This document shows, piece after piece, positions 8,675 to 16,350 of a stretch of 64,000 bases of DNA. The position numbers were made by a program, and so were the translations under genes. Each line of letters begins with the position of its first letter. Position 1 is the stretch's first letter. The notes beneath the pieces are model-generated. The model saw only the letters and a list, made by a program, of their open reading frames with translations. It ran no database searches and was not told the DNA's origin. This stretch comes from Haloarcula halobia (GTDB lineage: Archaea; Halobacteriota; Halobacteria; Halobacteriales; Haloarculaceae), in contig NZ_CP119787.1 in NCBI RefSeq assembly GCF_029338255.1, forward strand, positions 2,418,001 to 2,482,000. Direction: 5' to 3'.

Positions 8675-9292
8675 TCACGGCGCCCGGAAGACCCGTATCG
8701 TGTCGCGCTTGGTCGGCTCGTGGATCAGCTGGGCGAAGCCGTACTCGGCGAAGACGTGCTTCCAGTTTCGGTAGTACAGCGGAAACTCGTCGTCGACGTA
8801 GCTCACTCCGGTCTCCCCGCGGCCGCGCTCGGGGCTGTTGCCCTCGTTCTCGGCGGTGACGAGAAGCTCCCCGGCGACGCGGGCGACGTCCTCGAAGACC
8901 CACTCGTCGTCCGGGTGGATGTGCTGGAGCGTCTCGACGGAGTAGACGACGTCGAAGGCGTCGTCGTCGTACTCCCCGAGGAGGTCCTCGATGGCCCCGG
9001 CCTGGAACGTCCCCGTCTCGGCGAGGGTCGGGAACGCGTCGGCCATCACCTCGAAGGACTCGTCGTTGATGTCGATGCCGGCGAGGTTCTCGAACCCGTG
9101 CGAACGGAGGTGCTCGAGGTGGCGTCCGGACCCACAGCCGAGTTCCAGAATCGCGGCGTCGTCGGAGACGTAGTACCGGAGGGCGTCGAGAATCGTCTCG
9201 CTGACTTCGTTGGGGCCAAGTTCGGCGTAGTAGCGCGGCGAGAACCGGCCGGAGCGACCGGCCCAGTCCTCACGTACTTCGTCGGGGTCCAT
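8675..9292 (-). CDS. Class I SAM-dependent methyltransferase
   Basis: 205 residues from ATG 9292. Rossmann-fold motif I is clear (ILELGCGSGRHLEHL), followed by the acidic end of strand two (GIDINDESFEVM), motif II/III (FDVVYSVETLQHIHPDDEW) and a C-terminal substrate region with YYRNWKHVF. It belongs to the Methyltransf_11/25-like group; the acceptor cannot be told. An upstream in-frame extension would run into the hydrolase gene and is not used. The next gene upstream, a membrane hydrolase, starts at 9876 on the same strand. Confidence 0.85.
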   Translation of the reverse strand: MDPDEVREDWAGRSGRFSPRYYAELGPNEVSETILDALRYYVSDDAAILELGCGSGRHLEHLRSHGFENLAGIDINDESFEVMADAFPTLAETGTFQAGAIEDLLGEYDDDAFDVVYSVETLQHIHPDDEWVFEDVARVAGELLVTAENEGNSPERGRGETGVSYVDDEFPLYYRNWKHVFAEYGFAQLIHEPTKRDTIRVFRAP

Positions 9293-9369
9293 ACGGGGGT
9301 GGAGACGGCGACGGTGTAAGTGTCTCTCGAAGTTGCGAGCATCCCTGGCCGAGGGCGATCCGCCCCGGA

Positions 9370-9876
9370 TCACACTGGCGCGGCGGACCCCGTCTGCAAC
9401 GCGACCACCACGACCAGCGAGGTGACGAACACGCCGACCACGAGGAGGCCGTAGTTCGCAAAGGGGTTGTCGGCCGTCCACAGACTCGCCGAGTAGTGGG
9501 TCGTCGACAGCGGCGTGAACGGCGTCACGCCCATCGGCGTCAGCGCGTCGCCCGCGACGTGGCCGAGGATACCCACCGTCCCACCGACGGCCCCGACGAG
9601 CGCCCCCGCCGTCGGCGTGAACAGGCCCACCGATTCTGCGGAAAGTGAGAGCGCGGCGCCACAGGCGAAGCCGACGGCGAGTGCGGCCCAGACCGTGTGC
9701 GTGATGCCGCGGTGGGAGACGAGCGGCAGTCGGTGGTCGACGTCCGGCGCCGTCGCGAGGCCGACGGCGAGCATCCAGCCGACCACCGCGAGCAGCGGTT
9801 CCCCCAAGACCACGAGCCCAGCGCCCAGAGGTGCATAGAGGAGGAGATTCACTCCGTAGTGGCCATTCCGGTACAT
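9370..9876 (-). CDS. YdjM/DUF457-type membrane metal-dependent hydrolase
   Basis: 168 residues with four or five hydrophobic helices and the family signature of conserved His and Asp residues at helix ends: MYRNGHYGVNLLLY at the start, APDVDHRLPLVSHRGITHT in the middle and LGHVAGDALTPMG towards the end. These match the DUF457 family (Pfam PF04307), inner-membrane predicted metal-dependent hydrolases; LexA-binding has been described for bacterial YdjM. In haloarchaea the function is unknown. Translation starts at ATG 9876. Confidence 0.82.
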   Translation of the reverse strand: MYRNGHYGVNLLLYAPLGAGLVVLGEPLLAVVGWMLAVGLATAPDVDHRLPLVSHRGITHTVWAALAVGFACGAALSLSAESVGLFTPTAGALVGAVGGTVGILGHVAGDALTPMGVTPFTPLSTTHYSASLWTADNPFANYGLLVVGVFVTSLVVVVALQTGSAAPV

Positions 9877-9979
9877 CCGCGTGGAACGTGGCGGGATCGA
9901 AGGGAAAGCGTTGTGGCTCGTCGGCGGCGCCCTCGAACATCCATCTAATTGACCCCACGCCCGGGCGGCCCCGACGCGT

Positions 9980-11398
9980 TCAGCCGGCGAGTTTCCCCGC
10001 GAGCACCTTCGCGGCCGTCAGCACGGGGTCCCAGACGGGGCTGAACGGTGGCGCGTACGACAGGTCCAGATACGAGAGCTGGTGGACCGTCATCCCAGCG
10101 TGGAGCGCGGTCGCGACCGTGTCGATGCGCTTTGCGACGCCCTCGGCCCCGACCATGCTCGCACCGAGCACCCGGCCGCTCTGTCGGTCGCCGACCAGCG
10201 TGACCTGTATCTCCGTCCCGCCGGGGTAGTAGTGAGCCCTCGATTCGGTCGTTATCGTCACGGAGACAGGGTCGAACCCCGCGTCGACGGCCGCCGCCTC
10301 GTCGATGACCCCCGTGCGTGCGACCTCGAGGTCGAACGCTTTGACCGCCGCCGTCCCGGCGATCTGCCCGACAGGCAGCGGGTCGCCCGCCACGGTCTGC
10401 CCGATGGCACGGCCGGCACGGTTCGCCGTCAGCGCGAGTGGGACGTGATCGGGCGCATCGGTCACGACGTGGGTCGCCTCCGCACAGTCCCCCGCGGCGT
10501 AGACGTGTGCGTCGTTCGTCCGGCCGTACTCGTCGGTCGCGATGGCCCCGGTCGGCCCCGTCTCGATGCCGGCACGCTCGGCGAGGTCCGTGTTCGGCGC
10601 CACACCGACGCCGACCAGCGCGAGGTCTACGGGGACCCGCTCGTCGCCGGCACGTATCGCCTCGACCGCTCGCTCACCGACGAGTTCCTCGACCGGCGTG
10701 TCGAGGTGGAGCGTGACACCCTGTTCGCGGAGGTGGTCTTCGACGACGGCGGCGGACTCGGCCCCGAAGGGCTGGAGGATGTGCGGGAGCATCTCGAAGA
10801 GGTGCACGTCCAGCCCGTGTGTGGCGAAGGCCTCGGCCATCTCGATGCCGACGTACCCGCCGCCGATGATGCCCACGGCCTCTGGCCCCTCGGCCGAGGT
10901 GTACTCGCTCGCGACGGACCCGTACCCGGTATCCGAGCGGTTCGCCGTGGGCGTCTGCTCGCCCAGGGACCGGCGTATCTCGGCCCCCTCGTCCATGCCG
11001 TGGAGGGTGAACACGCCGTCCAGGTCCATCCCGTCGAGCGGCGGTTTCACCGCCCGCGCACCGGTGGCGACCAGCAGGTCGCTGTAGCGCTGTTCGAGGG
11101 TCCCGTCGGGTCCGTCGACTGTCACCACCCGCCGCTCCCGGTCGATGTGGGTCACCTCGTGGCCGGTGCGCAGGTCGATGTCGCGGTCCTGGATAAACTC
11201 GGTCGGCGTCATCGAGACGAGATCGTCGAGCGTCTCGACGTCCCCCTTGACGTAGTAGGGCAGTCCGCACGCGCCGTACGAGACCCAGTCGCCCTTCTCG
11301 AAGACGACGACGTCCCGGTCGGGCGCGTCACGTTTGAACTTGCTCGCGGCACTCATCCCCGCGGCGTCACCGCCGACGATTACGAACGGGTCGGTCAT
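9980..11398 (-). CDS. CoA-disulfide reductase / NADH oxidase-type flavoprotein
   Basis: 472 residues from ATG 11398 (MTDPFVIVGGDAAGM, FAD-binding). The redox-active single cysteine sits at about residue 44 in YGACGLPYY, as in CoA-disulfide reductases, NADH oxidases and NADH peroxidases. A second dinucleotide fold (VGIIGGGYVGIEMAEAF) binds NAD(P)H, and the C-terminal dimerisation domain (LSYLDLSYAPPFSPVWDP) is complete. Likely reactions are reduction of CoA or other disulfides, polysulfide reduction, or O2 reduction by NADH. The promoter shows an ACTATATG TATA box about 25-35 bp upstream. The sulfur genes at 1-5 kb make a disulfide/persulfide role attractive but unproven. Confidence 0.85.
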   Translation of the reverse strand: MTDPFVIVGGDAAGMSAASKFKRDAPDRDVVVFEKGDWVSYGACGLPYYVKGDVETLDDLVSMTPTEFIQDRDIDLRTGHEVTHIDRERRVVTVDGPDGTLEQRYSDLLVATGARAVKPPLDGMDLDGVFTLHGMDEGAEIRRSLGEQTPTANRSDTGYGSVASEYTSAEGPEAVGIIGGGYVGIEMAEAFATHGLDVHLFEMLPHILQPFGAESAAVVEDHLREQGVTLHLDTPVEELVGERAVEAIRAGDERVPVDLALVGVGVAPNTDLAERAGIETGPTGAIATDEYGRTNDAHVYAAGDCAEATHVVTDAPDHVPLALTANRAGRAIGQTVAGDPLPVGQIAGTAAVKAFDLEVARTGVIDEAAAVDAGFDPVSVTITTESRAHYYPGGTEIQVTLVGDRQSGRVLGASMVGAEGVAKRIDTVATALHAGMTVHQLSYLDLSYAPPFSPVWDPVLTAAKVLAGKLAG

Positions 11399-11754
11399 AC
11401 CGGATGGTTCGTCCGCCAGGCACATATAGTATTGTGTTAGATTTGAATTATTGTTAGGGTGTCAGAATTTCGGGGCGTCGAGATCTCTCCCGGTTTGTGG
11501 GCCAAATAACCCCGAATAGGCGATTCGAAGCCGTGGAAGACCGGTGTTCGATTTCAATGTGTCCACGGAACTCGGCGGGAATATTCTGTCTGGTGTACAA
11601 TCCTACACGCTGTTCCGAACGGATTCAGTGCATGAGCGTGCACCCTCCCGCGGGGGAACACCGGGCGCACAGTCACGGAAACTCCCGTCCCGGCCGTTCC
11701 CAGGAGTCGGGACCCACCGCCCCAATTAATGTCATTGGAACATTATTTTAGCGC
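11399..11754. other. Divergent intergenic region with two promoters
   Basis: About 356 bp without a credible gene between the divergent flavoprotein and DUF2267 genes. The left end is A+T-rich (TATAGTATTGTGTTAGATTT, 11425-11444) and holds the minus-strand TATA box. The right end has CATTATTTTAGCGC (about 11741-11754) immediately before ATG 11755, a plus-strand TATA-like element. Possible short frames in the middle lack haloarchaeal codon bias and a plausible start region. Confidence 0.6.
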
Positions 11755-12174
11755 ATGAACTTCGACGAGTTCACCGGCGAAGTACAGCATCGACTCGAAC
11801 TGGCCGACACGGGCCAGAGCGTGCGGGCGATCCGGGCGACGTTACTGCCAGTGGGCCAGCGTCTCTCGGCGGGGAACGCCGAGGACCTCGCGGCGTCGCT
11901 CCCCATCGAGATCAAGTGGTACCTCGCCGGGGCGGTCCACGAACACGGCCAGCACTTCGACTGGGCCGAGTACGTCGAGCGCGTCAGCGGAATCGAGGGG
12001 GCGGACCCGGCCGACGCGGCGCATCACGCTCGGGTCATCGTGGACCTGGTCGAGAGCGTCGTGCCGGCCTCCGACTTCCGGCAGCTCCGCGACTCGCTTC
12101 CCGGGAGCGAAGGCGACGAGAACTGGGGGAACCTCTTCGAAGTCGTCGACAGCGGTGGATGGAGCGAGCGCTGA
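11755..12174 (+). CDS. DUF2267 family protein
   Basis: 139 residues starting MNFDEFTGEVQHRL, an acidic helical protein with the DUF2267 pattern: repeated helical segments (RAIRATLLPVGQRLSAGNAEDLAASLP, then IKWYLAG). DUF2267 proteins (Pfam PF10025) are small helical proteins of unknown biochemical function, often in stress-related operons. The TATA-like element directly precedes the start codon, so the exact transcription start is uncertain. No membrane segment or cofactor motif is seen. Confidence 0.8.
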   Translation: MNFDEFTGEVQHRLELADTGQSVRAIRATLLPVGQRLSAGNAEDLAASLPIEIKWYLAGAVHEHGQHFDWAEYVERVSGIEGADPADAAHHARVIVDLVESVVPASDFRQLRDSLPGSEGDENWGNLFEVVDSGGWSER

Positions 12175-12177
12175 CCT

Positions 12178-12484
12178 GACGCGGTCACGCGCTCCGGCGA
12201 GACCGGCCCGGCCGCGCTCACGGACGACGTCCGCGACGAATTTGCGCGGGCTGTGCCGACTGGACCCACGTCCGTGACCGGACAGGACGACACCCGACGC
12301 GTCGACCGGGGCCGTCAGGATACCGTCCCGTTCGACGTCACCGACCGGGATAGCCACGTGCGTTCAATTCTGCTGTCCCACGAGCGTGGCACACACTCCG
12401 GCGCCTTGAGCGGTGTGGACCTGTCGTCGTACTGAACCGACCGTAACCGGTAGGCGTCTGTCGCCCCAAGGTACGGCCGGGACA
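12178..12484. other. Intergenic stretch, nothing recognised
   Basis: About 307 bp between the DUF2267 and phosphoribosyltransferase genes. No reading frame with a credible start and composition is seen. It remains G+C-rich, which may mean it is a decayed coding segment, but no family resemblance was found in any frame. Confidence 0.45.
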
Positions 12485-13129
12485 ATGGCTACGCATCAGT
12501 TCACAGACCGAAGCGAGGCGGGCGAACAGCTCGGAGCGGCGCTCCGCGAGCGGGATGTCGACGTCGACCTCGTGCTCGCGATTCCAAGGGGCGGACTCCC
12601 ACTGGGACGCGCCGTTGCGGACGCGCTGGGCGTGCCACTCGACGTCGTCGTCGCGAAGAAGATCGGGGCGCCACACAACCCGGAGTACGCCCTCGGTGCC
12701 GTCGCCAGCGACGGGAGTGTCTGGCGCAACGAGTCGGCACTCCGGCAGGTCGACCCCGGCGAGGAGTACTTCGAGCGCGAGCGCGAGAAGGAAGCCGAGA
12801 ACGCCAGACGGAAGGCCGAGCGGTACCGCCAGGGCGGTTCGGAACCGGACGTCCGGGGCAAGGCCGTCGTGGTCGTCGACGACGGTGTGGCGACCGGGTC
12901 GACCGCCAGGGCGTGCCTGGAACTGCTGCGGCAGAACGGCGCCGACCGGCTGGTCCTGGCGATACCCGTCGGTCCGCCCGACACCGTCGCGGAACTGGGC
13001 CAGCTGGCCGACGCCGTCGTCTGCCTGTGGACGCCCCAGCACTTCAGCGGGGTCGGGCAGTTCTACGACCGGTTCGACCAGGTGTCGGACGAGGCGGCGA
13101 TAGCGTACCTCGACCAGGGAGGGGTCTGA
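12485..13129 (+). CDS. Type I phosphoribosyltransferase
   Basis: 214 residues from ATG 12485. The PRPP-binding signature VVVVDDGVATGSTARA is complete, and the N-terminal LAIPRGGLPLGRAVADALG is typical of the subgroup often annotated simply as phosphoribosyltransferase (Pfam PF00156). A lysine-rich helical insertion (EREKEAENARRKAERYR, about residues 98-115) precedes the PRPP loop. The nucleobase or other acceptor is not evident; these stand-alone enzymes are distinct from the recognised purine and pyrimidine salvage enzymes. An 82-bp palindrome begins at its stop codon. Confidence 0.85.
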   Translation: MATHQFTDRSEAGEQLGAALRERDVDVDLVLAIPRGGLPLGRAVADALGVPLDVVVAKKIGAPHNPEYALGAVASDGSVWRNESALRQVDPGEEYFEREREKEAENARRKAERYRQGGSEPDVRGKAVVVVDDGVATGSTARACLELLRQNGADRLVLAIPVGPPDTVAELGQLADAVVCLWTPQHFSGVGQFYDRFDQVSDEAAIAYLDQGGV

Positions 13130-13210
13130 TAGTGACTGCTGTGAGTCATTTCGGTACCAACCGCACGACTACGTGCGGTCGTACCGGTAAACAGTCACAG
13201 CAATCACTAT
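13129..13210. repeat. 82-bp imperfect palindrome
   Basis: The ends read ATAGTGACTGCTGTGA at the left and TCACAGCAATCACTAT at the right, complementary except for one base. Further inside, CGGTACCAACCGCAC pairs with GTGCGGTCGTACCG with one bulge, and the loop is only a few bases. The hairpin starts at the stop codon of the phosphoribosyltransferase gene and is followed by a decayed gene. It could be a transcription terminator/processing hairpin, or a miniature element with about 16-bp terminal inverted repeats. No transposase is nearby. Confidence 0.75.
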
Positions 13211-13324
13211 GAGGCCTGTTCACCCGTTCGGCGGTCGGGGCGGTCGGTGGCACCGGCGTCCGGAACGGCGACCTCCCATGGGACAATACTTTGATCCCCG
13301 CCCGTCCTTTGGTACCACGAGACG

Positions 13325-13950
13325 ATGTCATCGACGGAGGCAACGACCCTCACGAGGCGGAGGCCGACGCGCTTCTCGACCGGCACGAGACCGCCGTTCT
13401 CTCTCTTACGGACTCCACCGAACCGTACGCGACCCCGACCGCGTACGGCTACGAAGCGGACGCCTGTGGGTTCTTCCTGCGGCCCGCGCCGCCCCAGCGG
13501 ACAGAGAGACGCGCCGTGCTCTCGACGGGACCGCGGGCACGTGTCATCGTCTACGAGGCAGCGCCGCCGATCTACCGGAACGTCGTGGCAGTTGGAACCC
13601 TGCAGGGGGTCTCTCGGTCGGAGCTGCCCGTCGAACACCGCGAACAGTGTCCCCGAGTCCGTCGGGAACGCGGCGCGCGCGACCGCCCGAAGCTGAAGCG
13701 CCGACTCGACGAACTCGAACCGACGGCGGTGAGTGGTCGGCGGATCGAGACCGTGGGACTGACCGCCACGAACGGGGCTCGCTCCGGGGGAGCCCGACAC
13801 AGCCCAGGTGGGACGACACGTACACTGGAAGGTCGGCACCTGTCGACTCGGGCGGTGAAGAGACGTGAGACCCCAGCAAAGCGTTCGCTCGTACGTGCCG
13901 GATTCTGGGGAATCGATACTGTCGAAAGGTGCCACCTCGTCAGCGACTAG
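13325..13950 (+). pseudogene. Pyridoxamine 5'-phosphate oxidase-like protein, frameshifted
   Basis: The protein pattern is that of haloarchaeal FMN-binding split-barrel proteins: HETAVLSLTDSTEPYATPTAYGYE, later RARVIVYEAAPP and VAVGTLQGVSRSEL, and the usual end EPTAVSGRRIE near 13750. The natural N-terminus (MSSTEATTLT, ATG 13325, with a TATA-like AATACTTTGATC upstream) is in a different frame from the body. A single-base shift near 13355-13360 joins them. The body frame then runs on for some 60 atypical residues to 13950. Alternatively the gene starts upstream in the body frame at 13291, which gives an unconvincing N-terminus. Decay or a sequencing error are both possible. Confidence 0.5.
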
Positions 13951-14231
13951 TCTACCGAGAATTCGGGGGCCGGCTGGGGTTCTGTCCCGTCGTCGGTCTG
14001 TCGTTCGGTGATCTCCAGTTCGCCCTGGTCCTCGATGGCTACCTGATACCCCAGATAGGTGAACTCGACGCGGACATCGGCGTTCGACGTCGTCACCAAT
14101 CGATCCACCTGTTCGACGTCGAGCACCTCGTACAGTGGCGGAGTCAGTTCGGCCGGGTCGGTCCCTTCACGTTCGGCGATGCGCTCGGCAACGCGAGAAG
14201 AAAGCGACGAAATCCGTTCCATAGGCGACAT
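13947..14231 (-). CDS. HalOD1 output-domain protein
   Basis: 94 residues. The HalOD1 pattern (Pfam PF18545) is visible: a helical start ending in LTPPLYEVLDVEQVDRLV, then VRVEFTYLGYQVAIEDQGELEI, the paired beta strands. These short haloarchaeal proteins, about 80-100 residues, are thought to act as output or partner modules of signalling systems; no biochemical activity is established. The C-terminal tail is acidic and variable. It is the first of four HalOD1 genes in the window, and it stands alone. Confidence 0.8.
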   Translation of the reverse strand: MSPMERISSLSSRVAERIAEREGTDPAELTPPLYEVLDVEQVDRLVTTSNADVRVEFTYLGYQVAIEDQGELEITERQTDDGTEPQPAPEFSVD

Positions 14232-14480
14232 GATCTCTGAGAGATAATAAAGTCCGGCAGGTTCGAGAGAATCACCACGTTCAGTAGTTTATTTTTCTCC
14301 GGCGGCCGGTCCGTGTCTGCGCCCACTCCAGAGACGCGGGCGGCCACCGCCACGGCACCCGATAGAGAGCAGATCGTGTAACCCGAAGACACCGTAACGT
14401 GACACGTCGGGGAGAGATGTGTCGGGCGATCTCGCGTTCCCCCCGGTACCCCGCCATCGCTGCCCGCGACATGCGATGGT

Positions 14481-14490
14481 TATTTTATAC
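14481..14490 (+). promoter_or_regulatory. TATA box of the TrmB-family gene
   Basis: TATTTTATAC in an otherwise G+C-rich region, about 65 bp before ATG 14551. It predicts a transcription start near 14515 and a leader of about 35-40 bases. Confidence 0.55.
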
Positions 14491-14550
14491 CGGGGCTGGA
14501 GGAGTGTGGACGAGAGACGGCACGGTCGACAGATAGACCGAAGCAACCAC

Positions 14551-15618
14551 ATGACCGACGAAATCGAGGAATTACTCCAGCGTGTCGGCCTGACCGAGTA
14601 CCAGTCCCGAGCCTACGTTACCTCGGTCCGTCTCGGGACGGCCCGGTTCACGGTACTGGCAGAGGAGGCCGAGATTCCACAGCAGCGCATCTACGACGTC
14701 GTCGACGACCTTCAGGAGTTCGGCCTAGTCGAGGTCAACGAGGCCAGCACCGGGAAGGAAGCGGTCGCGATACCCCCGGAGGTGGGCCTCGAGGAGCTGA
14801 AGAACCAGCAGGTCAGTCAGTTCGAATCGCGCTTCGAGCGGGCGATGACCCAGCTGGACGGGATTGCGGGCGACGTCGACCGGCCGAGTGGCTACGTGAC
14901 GGTCGTCAGCACCGAGTCATCGGTACGGCGACACGTGTCGCGGGCCATCGAGACGGCGGACTGGTGGCTCTTTCTGTCGCTCCCGATGGAGTGGTACGGT
15001 GCGTTCAAATCGGAGGTTCGCGAGGCCCTCGACCGCGGCGTGACGGTCCGGTTGCTCGTCCAGACCGACGACCTGGCGACGGTCGAGAACACCACGTACC
15101 ACGAGGAGCTGCTCGTCAACTGCCGGCTGGAGGCCGACCTCGTCGTGGCCGCGGACCGGGACTACGGTATCTTCCGTGGCCTCTCTGCCCCGTCAGTCAG
15201 CCGGCCGTCGCTGGTGACCCGTGACAGGAGCATCGTCGAGATGTTCCAGCGATACAGCGAGCAACTGTGGCTCGGGTCGCGGGAGATAGCGACGCCGGCC
15301 AACCGGCCGCGCCGGTACCTCACTCCCTGGCGGGCGATCATCGACTACGAGTCGGCGCTGGAATCGACCAGGCCGGTCGAGGCCTACGTCGAGGGGAACG
15401 ACACGGATACCGGACAGCCCGGGACGTGGGTCGGCCCAGTCGTCGACTATCGGATGGAGGCGGACCCCGACGTCGACTACCGGACCGTGCTTCCCGAGGT
15501 AGCCCAGATAACCGTCGAGACAGAGCGCGGCCGGGTCAGCGTCGGCGGCTGGGACGCCGTGCTCGAAGACGTCGCTGCCTACGGCCTCGAGATGCGGCCC
15601 GACCGACCGCGTCGGTGA
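14551..15618 (+). CDS. TrmB-family transcriptional regulator
   Basis: 355 residues from ATG 14551. The N-terminal 75 residues form the TrmB winged helix (IEELLQRVGLTEYQSRAYV, then AEEAEIPQQRIYDVVDDLQEFGLVE). A coiled segment follows (about 95-120), then a long C-terminal sugar-sensing-type domain that includes WWLFLSLPMEWYGAFKSEVREALDRGV. TrmB-like proteins (Pfam PF01978 plus PF11495) typically regulate sugar transport and central carbon genes. Immediately downstream lies a tRNA-bounded segment with a sugar-acid-dehydratase-like gene, so that gene is a possible target, although they are in different genomic contexts. An upstream in-frame extension to 14419 precedes the TATA box and is rejected. 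Confidence 0.85.
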   Translation: MTDEIEELLQRVGLTEYQSRAYVTSVRLGTARFTVLAEEAEIPQQRIYDVVDDLQEFGLVEVNEASTGKEAVAIPPEVGLEELKNQQVSQFESRFERAMTQLDGIAGDVDRPSGYVTVVSTESSVRRHVSRAIETADWWLFLSLPMEWYGAFKSEVREALDRGVTVRLLVQTDDLATVENTTYHEELLVNCRLEADLVVAADRDYGIFRGLSAPSVSRPSLVTRDRSIVEMFQRYSEQLWLGSREIATPANRPRRYLTPWRAIIDYESALESTRPVEAYVEGNDTDTGQPGTWVGPVVDYRMEADPDVDYRTVLPEVAQITVETERGRVSVGGWDAVLEDVAAYGLEMRPDRPRR

Positions 15619-15691
15619 GCCGGCGATGGGCGTCGACCGCGGCCCGGGACAGGTTCCGCCCACTCGCGCGCGTTCACTCGAACCGGGGTAC

Positions 15692-15757
15692 GGGCGCTGC
15701 GGGATTTGAACTGTATGAAAACTCGCCGTGCTCGTCTTCCAGGGTTCGAATCCTCAG
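15692..15757 (-). repeat. tRNA-Arg 3'-end fragment, left boundary (att-like)
   Basis: 15692-15711 reads GGGCGCTGCGGGATTTGAAC, identical at 19 of 20 positions to the 3' end (minus strand) of the intact tRNA-Arg at 18266-18339. After 29 bases comes AGGGTTCGAATCCTCAG (15741-15757), a T-arm-like sequence in the opposite orientation. The same pair of motifs recurs at 18147-18221. This is what a tRNA-targeting integrative element leaves at its border. Confidence 0.6.
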
Positions 15758-16350
15758 CCGACGCGCCGCAGCGCTCACCGTCGTTCGCGCAGAACCACGG
15801 GCGCTGAGAGCGCTCGGTCCTCGGTCGAGCGAATCGTCTCTTCAGGCGTGAGGCGTCCGTACTCGCGGGTTTGTGGACTGGGATATTCTGAGAGGACAGA
15901 CAATCTGTTTCGCTCGCGGTGCATACAACGCGCGTATCGGTCATCAGGTCGCCACTTGATTTCACCGACTCGAACGATTAGTACAGTGACTATACTGAAC
16001 GATTCGAGTAACTCGGAGGCAGTATCGTCTCGTGTTCCACTCGCGCGTTGTATCTCGCACGCTTCGAATCACCCCTGCCGAGGTTCCGTAAAATAGCGCG
16101 TTATCGCTACGGAGGTTGTCTGTAGGAGATTCCAATCACTCATTTCGGGGCGCCAGGGGCGAAACAAGCGGTACGTAGAGTGTGAATCGGCCGCTACGCA
16201 CTATCGTTAGTCGCCCAGGTATTGCGGATGGAACCTGCAGGACGTCTCCGTGGTCGACGGTGGTCCCGGGTTGTGCCGCGTGATCGCATAGAAGAGCGAT
16301 ATATCGTTTACAGTACCCGACGTCGGATCGACAGTAAGCGGGCCGGCCGT
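15758..16350. other. Gene-free, less G+C-rich stretch inside the tRNA-bounded segment
   Basis: About 590 bp with runs such as GATTAGTACAGTGACTATAC and visibly lower G+C than the flanks. No frame shows a recognisable protein or typical haloarchaeal composition. It may hold remnants of an integrated element. Confidence 0.5.

Noticed and set aside
11497..11751. An 84-codon plus-strand frame between the flavoprotein and DUF2267 genes
   Set aside because: Cys/Arg/Pro-rich with no acidic bias, and it covers the promoter of the next gene.
12178..12484. A possible short gene in the gap before the phosphoribosyltransferase
   Set aside because: No frame has a convincing start, acidic composition or similarity to any family I know.
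15740..15757. A T-arm-like sequence taken as part of a second tRNA gene
   Set aside because: No acceptor, D-arm or anticodon arm can be built around it; it is better explained as a boundary fragment.
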